A stretch of DNA of 15,896 bases from Gemmatimonadota bacterium (GTDB taxonomy: Bacteria > Gemmatimonadota > Gemmatimonadetes > Gemmatimonadales > Gemmatimonadaceae): assembly GCA_031127185.1 (NCBI GenBank), contig JARIET010000031.1, positions 1 through 15,896 of the forward strand. Reading direction: 5' to 3'. The position numbers were made by a program, and so were the translations under genes. The notes below the pieces were generated by a model. That model was not told the origin of the DNA. It was given only the letters and a program-made list of their open reading frames with translations, and made no database searches. Numbering within the stretch: the first letter of the stretch is position 1; each line of letters opens with the position of its first letter. This document shows positions 7,034 through 13,649 of the stretch, in pieces.

Positions 7034-8183
7034 CCTACTGACGCCGCGCGCCTCAGCCTCTGGCATTCGCCTCGCCGTCTTTACCGACACCTATCCGCCG
7101 CAGGTGAATGGTGTGGCGCGCACGCTCGAACGCCTCACACAGGCAATTGAAGCGCGCGGCGGTGCGGTGCGCGTCGTCACCGTCGACGACCCGGAAGCCG
7201 TGGCGGACTCCCGTATTGAGCGATGGCCAAGCGTTCCGTTCTGGGCATATCCACAGTTGAGGATGGCGGCTCCGTCGCGCCAACGGGCGCTTGACTTGAT
7301 CGATGGCTGGAAGCCCACGCTTGTGCACATTGTCACAGAATTTGGCGTCGGGCTCGGCGGCCTCTTCGCGGCCCTGGAATCCCGGGTGCCGGTGGTGAGC
7401 AGCTACCACACAAACTTTCAGGCGTATCTGGAGTTCTATGGGCTGCAGGCGTTGGCGCCAGTGGCGTGGCCGTATTTCCGCTGGCTGCACAACAGTGGCT
7501 TGCGCACATTTGTGCCCACTGGATTCGCAGCTCGCGAGCTTGAGGCTCACGGCGTGCGGAACGTCCGTGTTTGGTCACGGGGTGTCGACCCATCGCGGTT
7601 TGCCCCGGCGTTCCGGAGCCAGGAGGTTCGGCAGCGGCTGGGCGCGGCGGACGGGCGTCCGCTGGTGTTGTATGTTGGCCGATTGGCGGGTGAGAAAGGC
7701 ATCGACGTGCTGATGGACGCCTTGCAGATTGTCCGCGCGCAGCGCGGCGATTCGGTGGCGTTCGCGATTGTCGGGGACGGACCGGCCGAGGCCGGGTGTC
7801 GCGCGCGTGCCCCGGAGGGGACCGTCTTCGCCGGCAAGTTGACCGGGCGCGAACTCTCCGAGGCTTATGCGTCGGGCGACATCTTCGCCTTTCCGTCCAT
7901 CACCGAGACGTTCGGCAACGTGGTACTCGAAGCGATGGCGAGCGGTCTGGCGGTTGTTGCGCCGGATGTCGGCGCGACCACAGAGTATGCAACGCCGGCC
8001 ACGGCGCGGCAGTTCCGCGCCGGCAATGCGCAGTCCCTCGCCGACGCTATTCTCGGGCTTGTCGACCATCCAGTGGTGCGATCGGGGCTGCAGCAGGCTG
8101 GGCTCGCAACGGCCCGAGCCCGCACATGGGACGCCGTGTGGGACACGCTCGTACGCGACTACCATGAGGTGCTGGCCGAATAG
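6993..8183 (+). CDS. GT4-family glycosyltransferase (MgtA/PimB-like), copy 2
   Basis: GT-B fold family 4 glycosyltransferase, paralogous to the minus-strand copy at 4112-5320. The conserved body begins I-R-L-A-V-F-T-D-T-Y-P-P-Q-V-N-G-V-A. It continues with SSYHTNF, V-W-S-R-G-V-D, LYVGRLAGEKG, and the E-x7-E motif (E-T-F-G-N-V-V-L-E) followed by A-M-A-S-G-L-A-V-V. The start is doubtful. The only standard in-frame start before this body is TTG 6993, which overlaps PAP2 by 41 nt and adds 24 unusual residues. CTG 7038 or ATT 7065 would sit closer to the natural N-terminus. With PAP2 upstream on the same strand, translation may be coupled. A GDP-mannose or UDP-sugar donor and a lipid acceptor are likely for the family, but neither can be read from the sequence. 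Confidence 0.9.
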   Translation: MPSPRASRCGRSGSLLTPRASASGIRLAVFTDTYPPQVNGVARTLERLTQAIEARGGAVRVVTVDDPEAVADSRIERWPSVPFWAYPQLRMAAPSRQRALDLIDGWKPTLVHIVTEFGVGLGGLFAALESRVPVVSSYHTNFQAYLEFYGLQALAPVAWPYFRWLHNSGLRTFVPTGFAARELEAHGVRNVRVWSRGVDPSRFAPAFRSQEVRQRLGAADGRPLVLYVGRLAGEKGIDVLMDALQIVRAQRGDSVAFAIVGDGPAEAGCRARAPEGTVFAGKLTGRELSEAYASGDIFAFPSITETFGNVVLEAMASGLAVVAPDVGATTEYATPATARQFRAGNAQSLADAILGLVDHPVVRSGLQQAGLATARARTWDAVWDTLVRDYHEVLAE

Positions 8184-8248
8184 GCACCGACGCGCGAATT
8201 CGATGTTGACGCGCTCCCAATGCACTAGCACCGGGGAGCCCAAGCGCC

Positions 8249-8254
8249 GATACT
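8249..8254 (+). promoter_or_regulatory. Candidate -10 element of the lytic transglycosylase
   Basis: GATACT matches four of six -10 positions and ends 5 nt before ATG 8260. No ribosome site lies at a usable distance (GGGGAG at 8233-8238 is more than 20 nt away), so a leaderless mRNA is the simplest reading. Confidence 0.35.
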
Positions 8255-8259
8255 TCGGG

Positions 8260-9603
8260 ATGCTGAGCCGGGTCGTTTGGACATGGCGCCTATCGGCGCT
8301 GGGCCTGCCATTGTTGCTGGCACTGACGGTCGGCGCGACCGCGGCCTGGGCGCAACTTCCGATCCCGGTCCAGGCGGCCGTTCCGGTGGGGGTGCTCAGT
8401 GACTCGGGGGCCGTGCCAGCTGCGGTCAGCACCGATTCTGCGAGACCGTCGCTGTGGGATATCGAGGTGGAGGCCCACGCGTCGCGCGCGCGCGTGACCT
8501 ACTTCGTGAATGTTTTCTCGGGGCGGGTGAAGGAGGCGTTCGAAAAGGGCCTGAGCCGCCAGACCCGCTATGCCGGCCTGATCAGTGATCGGCTTCGTGC
8601 GAGCGGCCTTCCACAAGACCTGACGTATCTCGCGTTCATCGAGAGCTGGTACAACCCGGACGCCTACTCCAAAGCCGCTGCCGTCGGGATGTGGCAGTTC
8701 ATGGCACGAACGGCGAAGGGTGTGGGGCTGCGCGTGGACTGGTGGGTGGATGAGCGTCGTGACCCCATTCGGTCTACGGAGGGCGCGGTCCGGCTCCTGA
8801 GCTCGCTGCACGATGAGTTTGGTTCGCTCTTTCTCGCTGCCGCTGCGTACAATGGCGGATCGGGGCGCGTGAGTCGCGGAATGACGCAGTTCGCGCGGCG
8901 AGTGGATGCGGTCGAAGGGGAGGACAAGTTTTTCGCACTCTCCGAAACGCGGTATCTCCGCCCCGAGACGCGTGACTACGTGCCGAAAATCATCGCCGCG
9001 GCGTTGGTCGCCAAGCAGCCCGAGCGTTACGGGCTGGTCGTGGATTCGCTGCCAACGTTTGCGTTCGACTCGGTGCACGTGGCCGGTGGTGTTCCCCTGG
9101 CCGCCATCGCGCTCGGCGCCGCAGTCCCGGTGGACTCCATCGCGGAGCTGAATACGCACATTCTGCGCGGTCTGACGCCGCCCGGCGACTCGATGTGGGT
9201 ACGCGTGCCGGCAGGTATGGCGGACGGATTTGCCGAACGGTTCAGTGCGCTCGATTCAGCAGAGCTGGTCGGGCTGACCAGCGTCCGGTCAAAGTCCGGA
9301 GAATCGATCACGTCCATCGCGCGCAAGCACAAACTGACGGCAAAACAGCTGAACTGGTACAACCCAAAGGCCACACGCCTCAAGAGTGGAAACCTGGTTG
9401 CGGGGCAAACCATCATGGTTCCCACTCGCGCCGCGGTGAGCGCAGCGCGCGATGTGCCCAACCCATCCATCGAGCGGTATCCGCGGCGATCGCGGAGCCG
9501 TCCGCCGGTGCGCCCGGCTACGCGTGCGGCCGCCAGTGCGCCTGCGAGAGCTCCGGTGAAATCCCCGGTAAAGGCTCCGGCCAAGGCAGCCACGAAGCGT
9601 TAG
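8260..9603 (+). CDS. Secreted MltD-like lytic transglycosylase with SLT and LysM domains
   Basis: Peptidoglycan lytic transglycosylase, 447 aa, cutting the MurNAc-GlcNAc bond with 1,6-anhydro product. A Sec signal peptide covers residues 1-31 (basic start, L-P-L-L-L-A-L core, cleavage after A-W-A). The SLT domain (about 100-270) contains the catalytic Glu128 in AFIESWYNP, followed by G-M-W-Q-F-M, AAYNGG and the R-E-T-x-x-Y-V-P-K-type segment (RPETRDYVPK). One LysM domain (about 341-388) binds glycan chains. The tail is rich in Pro, Ala, Lys and Arg (PVKSPVKAPAK), possibly binding anionic polymers. ATG 8260 is chosen because it starts the signal peptide; ATG 8203 would add 19 polar residues. 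Its stop codon overlaps that of convergent moaC by 4 bp. No lipobox Cys is seen, so it is not an evident lipoprotein. Confidence 0.94.
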   Translation: MLSRVVWTWRLSALGLPLLLALTVGATAAWAQLPIPVQAAVPVGVLSDSGAVPAAVSTDSARPSLWDIEVEAHASRARVTYFVNVFSGRVKEAFEKGLSRQTRYAGLISDRLRASGLPQDLTYLAFIESWYNPDAYSKAAAVGMWQFMARTAKGVGLRVDWWVDERRDPIRSTEGAVRLLSSLHDEFGSLFLAAAAYNGGSGRVSRGMTQFARRVDAVEGEDKFFALSETRYLRPETRDYVPKIIAAALVAKQPERYGLVVDSLPTFAFDSVHVAGGVPLAAIALGAAVPVDSIAELNTHILRGLTPPGDSMWVRVPAGMADGFAERFSALDSAELVGLTSVRSKSGESITSIARKHKLTAKQLNWYNPKATRLKSGNLVAGQTIMVPTRAAVSAARDVPNPSIERYPRRSRSRPPVRPATRAAASAPARAPVKSPVKAPAKAATKR

Positions 9604-10133
9604 CGGGCCCTGAAGCTCCCGCTGCGCCCGCCTGACTTCTCCACCAGGCGGATTGCGCCAATCCGCATCGTCTTGTCGGCACTTTTCACCATGTCATAGA
9701 CGGTCAGCAGGGCGACGCTGACTGCGGTGAGCGCTTCCATTTCGACGCCGGTGGGCGCGGTAGTCGCGACGGTGGCTTCGACACGCACCGACGCCGGCCG
9801 CCGAACGAGTTTCAGCGTGAGGTCCACATGCGATAGCGCGAGCGCATGACAGAGCGGGATCAACTCTGCGGTGCGCTTGGCTGCCTGGATCCCTGCAAGC
9901 TTCGCTACGCCGAGCACGTCACCCTTCTTGGCGGCATTGCGTCGAACGAGGTTCCAGGCCTCGCCGGACATGCGGATTTCTCCGGCGGCGCGGGCCCGCC
10001 GCTCCGTTGCTGGTTTGGCGCCCACATCAACCATGCGAGCGGTGCCGCGCGCGCCAACGTGGCTGAGCGTAGTTTTTGGCCGCTTTGATGGTGACCGCAG
10101 CGATCTGACGGGTTTGGGCTTTCGTGCGGCCAT
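9600..10133 (-). CDS. moaC: Cyclic pyranopterin monophosphate synthase MoaC
   Basis: Second step of molybdenum cofactor synthesis: MoaC turns the MoaA product (3',8-cyclo-GTP) into cyclic pyranopterin monophosphate in the cytosol. The 177-aa chain has a basic N-terminal extension of about 20 residues and then the full family signature. It shows L-S-H-V-G-x2-G-x-A-x-M-V-D-V, I-P-L-C-H-A-L-A-L-S-H-V with the active-site His, and G-V-E-M-E-A-L-T-A-V-S-V-A-L-L-T-V-Y-D-M-V-K with the acidic and Lys catalytic residues. ATG 10133 shares a base with the holB stop (TGATG), so translation is coupled to holB. No other moa gene is in the window. The pairing with holB is not a functional link known to me. 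Its TAA overlaps the convergent transglycosylase TAG. Confidence 0.96.
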   Translation of the reverse strand: MAARKPKPVRSLRSPSKRPKTTLSHVGARGTARMVDVGAKPATERRARAAGEIRMSGEAWNLVRRNAAKKGDVLGVAKLAGIQAAKRTAELIPLCHALALSHVDLTLKLVRRPASVRVEATVATTAPTGVEMEALTAVSVALLTVYDMVKSADKTMRIGAIRLVEKSGGRSGSFRAR

Positions 10134-11200
10134 CAGAGCGTATCCGCCAGCTTCGCGAGGAGGGCGTGGGTCACGAGTTGCGGCACGGCGTTGCGATCTG
10201 CGTCGCGCTTGGCCTGCTCGACGTGGACCATGGCGCGCGCGCAATTGGCGGCCATTCGTGCATCGCCGTTGTCGGCAGCATCGCGCGCGCGCCGGTGCAG
10301 CAGGTCCGACAGCGCGTCCAGAGCATCGGCGAAGGGCCCGCGCGACTTGGCGCTGCCTTGCACGTAGGCCACACGGTACAGGCGGTCGTGGTCGCGGGTG
10401 ACGGCATCCAGCATGGCGGTCGCCCGCTGCACTGCCGCGGCGCGAGCGTCGGCGTCACCGAGCGACCCCGGAGCCCCGTGCATGGCGCGGACCAGATCGG
10501 GAATCGAGCGATCCTTGCGGAGCGCTTCGGTGGCCGGTAACGCCAGGAATTCGCGCACTTCGGCTTCGCTGAGCGCGCGCACACGCATGGCGACCACACG
10601 CGAGCGGATCGTCGGCAGCAACGCGCCGGGCTCGCTCGATGTCAAGATGATAGTCGTGTCGCTGGGTGGTTCCTCGAGGAGCTTGAGGAACGCGTTCGCC
10701 GACTCGGCGCTCGCCGCCTGCGAGACCATGCGCTCGGCGTCGCCAACCACGATGACTTTTCGCCGGGCCATCGCCGGAAGAAGGACCGCGCGCTGCACGA
10801 CGGCCTTAGAGACGGCGAGAAAGATCCCCGCCGACCCATCCGGGCGGGGATAGATGCCGCCATCGGCCAGTCGTTCCGCAGTCGCCTCGGCGTAGTACTC
10901 GCGCACCTGGTCCACGTCGGGGTCCGATGGCTCGTTCTTGCCTTTGATGCGCGGGAATATCCAGAACAGATCCGGATGCACGCCGTCCACGGCGTACTTG
11001 CACTGCGGACACGCCCCGCACGGTCCGTCTGCGGTGGGACTGTCACAGAGCAGCCGCTGGCCCAGCCAAAGCCCGAGGCGTTGCTTGCCGATGCCCGCCG
11101 GGCCGGTGAAGAGGATGCTTGCGGCGAGCGTCCCCCGCACGACCTGCTCGTTGAGGCGTGCGCGAAGTGCGGTGTGTCCGATAAGCGGAGTGAGCGGCAC
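10133..11200 (-). CDS. holB: DNA polymerase III delta' subunit
   Basis: Clamp-loader delta' ATPase-fold subunit, 355 aa, which helps load the beta clamp during replication. The start is PLTPLIGHTALRARL, followed by Walker A G33-P-A-G-I-G-K39. Four cysteines form a zinc module (C52, C61, C64, C67). V-I-V-V-G-D-A-E-R-M and S-A-N-A-F-L-K-L-L-E-E-P-P follow, then the sensor region I-I-L-T-S-S-E-P-G-A-L-L-P-T-I-R-S-R. This is the expected delta'/tau order, and the lack of a long tail separates it from DnaX. Unlike many delta' subunits it keeps an apparently intact Walker A. GTG 11200 is preferred to ATG 11227: the family core begins there, and TATCTT (11212-11207) ends 6 nt before it, implying a leaderless mRNA. 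It is followed by moaC through a TGATG overlap. Confidence 0.92.
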   Translation of the reverse strand: MPLTPLIGHTALRARLNEQVVRGTLAASILFTGPAGIGKQRLGLWLGQRLLCDSPTADGPCGACPQCKYAVDGVHPDLFWIFPRIKGKNEPSDPDVDQVREYYAEATAERLADGGIYPRPDGSAGIFLAVSKAVVQRAVLLPAMARRKVIVVGDAERMVSQAASAESANAFLKLLEEPPSDTTIILTSSEPGALLPTIRSRVVAMRVRALSEAEVREFLALPATEALRKDRSIPDLVRAMHGAPGSLGDADARAAAVQRATAMLDAVTRDHDRLYRVAYVQGSAKSRGPFADALDALSDLLHRRARDAADNGDARMAANCARAMVHVEQAKRDADRNAVPQLVTHALLAKLADTL

Positions 11201-11205
11201 GGCGG

Positions 11206-11212
11206 TAAGATA
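11206..11212. promoter_or_regulatory. Symmetric -10 element shared by divergent holB and P1 peptidase
   Basis: TAAGATA reads as TAAGAT on the plus strand (11206-11211) and TATCTT on the minus strand (11212-11207). ATG 11219 lies 7 nt beyond it one way and GTG 11200 lies 6 nt beyond it the other way. Both transcripts would therefore start at or near their initiation codons. No clear -35 was found on either side. Confidence 0.5.
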
Positions 11213-11218
11213 GTGCCC

Positions 11219-12379
11219 ATGGCACACTCTCGGCTCCGGCGCGCCGTGAACGTCTCGGTCGCGCTTTCATTTGCAGCTGCGGCCAATCTCCTACCAGGCA
11301 GCGCGTGGGCGCAGGCCCGCCCGCGCGCCCGCGAACTGGGCATTGCGCCCGGCGTCTTCACGCCCGGCGCGAACAACGCCATCACGGACGTTGTGGGCGT
11401 CAAGGTGGGCCAGGCCACCGTCAACGAAGCTGATCGCGTACGCACGGGTATCACGGCGATTCTGCCGCACAGCGGCAATGCCTACCTCTCTCGCGTCCCC
11501 GCTGCGCTGCACGTAGGGAACGCCTTTGGCAAGCTGGTCGGCGCCACGCAGCTGCGGGAGTTGGGCGAACTGGAGACCCCGATTCTGCTGACCTGTACGC
11601 TGTGCGTCTGGAAAGCGGCTGATGCGATGGCCGAGTGGATGCTCGCGCAGCCGGGCATGGAGCGCGTGCGTTCGATCAATCCGGTCGTGGGCGAAACAAA
11701 CGACGGCGGGTTGAACGACATTCGTTCGCGGCCGATCACCGCGGCCGACGTGAAACGTGCGCTCGAGTCAGCGACGGACGGGCCAGTGGAGGAGGGAAGC
11801 GTCGGCGCCGGCCGCGGCACTGTGGCATTCGGCTGGAAAGGCGGCATCGGTACGTCGTCGCGGAAGCTTCCGACATCGCTTGGTGGTCACACGGTTGGCG
11901 TGATTGTGCAGTCCAACTACGGCGGTGTGTTGCAGATGGACGGCGTGCCGGTGGGGAAGGAGATGAACCAGTACGCGTACCGGGGCGCTGCCGGCACCGA
12001 GCGCGGCGACGGGTCGGTGATGGTGGTGGTTGCGACGGACGCTCCGCTCTCGGATCGCAATCTGGAGCGTCTGGCCGCGCGCGCGATGCTGGGGGTTGGC
12101 CGCACCGGGGCGAGCGCGTCGAATGGCTCAGGCGACTATGTGCTCGCCTTCTCGACAGCTGCCGAGGTACGCCGGGCTTGGGACGCGCGTCGACTCACGA
12201 CGACGGAACTCGCGAACGAGGAATCGTCAGCGCTTTTTCAAGCCGTGATCGAAGCGACGGAGGAGGCAGTGTATAACTCCATCCTCAAGGCAACGACCGT
12301 CAGCGCTGCGGGACGGACTGTGGACGCGATCAATATTGATCGGCTCAAGGAAATACTGGTGCGGTACAGACCCAAATAG
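11219..12379 (+). CDS. Secreted P1-family (S58/DmpA-like) aminopeptidase
   Basis: Self-processing N-terminal-nucleophile peptidase of the DmpA/BapA family (L-aminopeptidase/D-esterase), 386 aa. A signal peptide covers residues 1-31 and ends in A-W-A before Gln, so it acts outside the cytosol. The mature start (ELGIAPGVFTPGANNAITDVVGVKVGQ) is typical. Further marks are PVVGETNDGGLNDI, E-E-G-S-V-G-A-G-R-G-T, GWKGGIGTSSR and V-I-V-Q-S-N-Y-G-G. Gly265-Ser266 in G-D-G-S-V-M-V-V-V-A-T-D-A-P-L is the expected self-cleavage site, with Ser266 becoming the nucleophile. Known members release N-terminal residues or beta-amino acids; the substrate here is unknown. The start at ATG 11219 fits both the signal peptide and the shared -10 element. 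The 10-bp G-rich repeats begin directly after the stop. Confidence 0.93.
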   Translation: MAHSRLRRAVNVSVALSFAAAANLLPGSAWAQARPRARELGIAPGVFTPGANNAITDVVGVKVGQATVNEADRVRTGITAILPHSGNAYLSRVPAALHVGNAFGKLVGATQLRELGELETPILLTCTLCVWKAADAMAEWMLAQPGMERVRSINPVVGETNDGGLNDIRSRPITAADVKRALESATDGPVEEGSVGAGRGTVAFGWKGGIGTSSRKLPTSLGGHTVGVIVQSNYGGVLQMDGVPVGKEMNQYAYRGAAGTERGDGSVMVVVATDAPLSDRNLERLAARAMLGVGRTGASASNGSGDYVLAFSTAAEVRRAWDARRLTTTELANEESSALFQAVIEATEEAVYNSILKATTVSAAGRTVDAINIDRLKEILVRYRPK

Positions 12380-12380
12380 G

Positions 12381-12470
12381 CGGGGAACTGCGGGGAACTG
12401 CGGGGAACCGCGGGGACCTGCGGGGAACTGCGGGACGTGGCGGGACGTGGGGGGACGTGGGGGGACGTGG
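12381..12470. repeat. Nine tandem G-rich units of exactly 10 bp
   Basis: Units: CGGGGAACTG twice, CGGGGAACCG, CGGGGACCTG, CGGGGAACTG, then CGGGACGTGG twice and GGGGACGTGG twice. A degenerate GGGACGGGCA follows at 12471-12480. Each unit carries a 3-6 nt G-run in step, so plus-strand DNA or RNA could form G-quadruplexes with about 6-nt loops. It fills most of the space between the convergent P1 peptidase and purE genes. It is not coding and not CRISPR. Confidence 0.95.
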
Positions 12471-12517
12471 GGGACGGGCACCCGAGAAAGGCACCAGGAC
12501 CCCGGAACAGAACCCTG

Positions 12518-13003
12518 CTACGGAAGCGTCTGAGCGAGTACATCTGCGGCCCGCTTCGCGCGCCATTCGCGCATTTGTTCGCGCAGCTCGGTCCGTTTGG
12601 TGGCGATGATCTGCACGGCCAGCACGCCCGAATTGGTCGCGCCCCACTTGCCGATCGCCAATGTGCCAACAGGGATCCCCGCAGGCATCTGGACCATGGC
12701 GAGCAGAGCGTCGAGGCCGCCGAGCGGCGTCGATGCGATCGGTACGGCGAGGACGGGGAGCACGGTCTTGGCGGCAATGAATCCGCCGAGGTGCGCCGCG
12801 CCACCGGCCGCACAAATGATGACCTGCAGGCCGCGTTTCTCGGCCGAAGCCGCATACTCAAGGGCGGCGTCAGGCGTACGATGCGCAGAAAGGACTTTCG
12901 CTTCCCAGACGATGCCGAACTCGGTCAGCACGTCGCAGCATCCTTTGAGGGTCTCGAAATCGTTCTTCGACCCCATCAAGATTCCCACTTCAGGTGTCGT
13001 CAT
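12518..13003 (-). CDS. purE: N5-carboxyaminoimidazole ribonucleotide mutase
   Basis: Class I PurE, 161 aa, which rearranges N5-CAIR to CAIR in de novo purine synthesis. Family marks: G-I-L-M-G-S-K-N-D near the start (Ser12 and Asp15), S-A-H41-R-T-P with the catalytic His, A-G-G-A-A-H71-L, then VLAVP, LDALLAMVQMPAGIPVGTLAIG and A-T-N-S-G-V-L-A. Two small departures stand out: K-N-D replaces the common x-S-D, and H-L-G-G-F replaces the usual H-L-P-G-M. The class I pattern suggests that a PurK elsewhere supplies N5-CAIR; none is in the window. ATG 13003 follows a CATATT -10-like element by 6 nt with no ribosome site. The gene is divergent from the DsbA-like gene. Confidence 0.95.
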   Translation of the reverse strand: MTTPEVGILMGSKNDFETLKGCCDVLTEFGIVWEAKVLSAHRTPDAALEYAASAEKRGLQVIICAAGGAAHLGGFIAAKTVLPVLAVPIASTPLGGLDALLAMVQMPAGIPVGTLAIGKWGATNSGVLAVQIIATKRTELREQMREWRAKRAADVLAQTLP

Positions 13004-13009
13004 GGATGA

Positions 13010-13038
13010 AATATGTCGAGCCGACGCGCACTTGTCGT
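13010..13038 (-). promoter_or_regulatory. purE promoter
   Basis: On the minus strand the -35 is ACGACA (13038-13033), the spacer is 17 bp and the -10 is CATATT (13015-13010), each matching four of six consensus positions. The -10 ends 6 nt before ATG 13003, so the mRNA should be leaderless. The -35 overlaps that of the divergent promoter. Confidence 0.5.
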
Positions 13039-13060
13039 GACGGGCGTGACCGGGTATCTC
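13032..13060 (+). promoter_or_regulatory. Promoter of the DsbA-like gene
   Basis: The -35 is TTGTCG (13032-13037), the spacer is 17 bp and the -10 is TATCTC (13055-13060). The -10 ends 8 nt before GTG 13069, so the mRNA should be leaderless or nearly so. Its -35 shares five bases (13033-13037) with the purE -35. Confidence 0.55.
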
Positions 13061-13068
13061 TGCCCCAC

Positions 13069-13641
13069 GTGCCTTCCCTCATCTACTACGATTTCACCTC
13101 GGCCGAGTCGTTTGTTGTCAACGTGATCGCGCAGGGGTTGGCGACTGCCGATGACCTGGCCTGGCGTGGCGTACAGGTGGCCCCGACGCTCCCTGTGCCG
13201 GCGATGCTGCTGGAGCGCAGGGCGCGGGAGCGCGTTGAGATCGAGCTCCTGGACGCCGTGCGGGTGCTACCGCAACTCAAACCGCGCCTGCCCACGCGTC
13301 TGCCCAATACGCGCGCCGCGCTGCAGGCGGTGGCATCAGTGGAGCGGATGCACCGGGCACGCGCAGATGCATTCCGGACCGCGCTCTTTCGCGCCTATTG
13401 GGAGCGCGATGTCGACATTTCCGAGATGTCATCCATCATCGCCATCGCGTCGGATGTCGGCGTGCCCCCGTGGGTCGAATTGGACCACCAGGCCGCTCAG
13501 GCCGCGCAGGTTGCCTGGGAGCTCGACTGGCAGGCGGAGCGACTCGGTGGAGTGCCGCGCGTGATTCGCCCGGATGGGCAGATTCTCTGGACGGTGAAGG
13601 ATGCAGCGGCGGTGCAGGCATTCCTGAGCGGCAGCCCCTGA
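13069..13641 (+). CDS. DsbA/kappa-GST-fold thioredoxin-like protein lacking CxxC
   Basis: Protein of 190 aa that resembles the DSBA-like thioredoxin family (FrnE, 2-hydroxychromene-2-carboxylate isomerase, kappa GST). The first strand, L-I-Y-Y-D-F, is followed by T-S11-A-E-S14-F where redox members have CxxC, so disulfide exchange is unlikely; there is no Cys in the chain. The S-x-x-S arrangement recalls the S-P-Y-S site of kappa/HCCA enzymes. The helical insert has the usual L-P-N-T-R-A-A-L and F-R-T-A-L-F-R-A-Y-W-E-R-D-V-D-I-S segments, and the presumed cis-Pro remains in G-G-V-P-R-V-I. No signal peptide, so cytosolic. GTG 13069 is chosen because the fold starts there and the promoter lies just upstream. 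The substrate is unknown. Confidence 0.8.
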   Translation: MPSLIYYDFTSAESFVVNVIAQGLATADDLAWRGVQVAPTLPVPAMLLERRARERVEIELLDAVRVLPQLKPRLPTRLPNTRAALQAVASVERMHRARADAFRTALFRAYWERDVDISEMSSIIAIASDVGVPPWVELDHQAAQAAQVAWELDWQAERLGGVPRVIRPDGQILWTVKDAAAVQAFLSGSP

Positions 13642-13649
13642 CGCACGAC

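Noticed and set aside
8206..8232. TTGACG (8206-8211) as a -35 for the lytic transglycosylase
   Set aside because: At 16-18 bp downstream there is no acceptable -10, and the GATACT element lies 37 bp away.
11200..11227. ATG 11227 as the holB start
   Set aside because: It would add nine residues (M-C-H-G-H-Y-L-T-A) not typical of delta', overlap the divergent peptidase start, and ignore the -10 element placed before GTG 11200.
12381..12480. CRISPR array
   Set aside because: Units are 10 bp, directly joined and without spacers; no cas gene is present.
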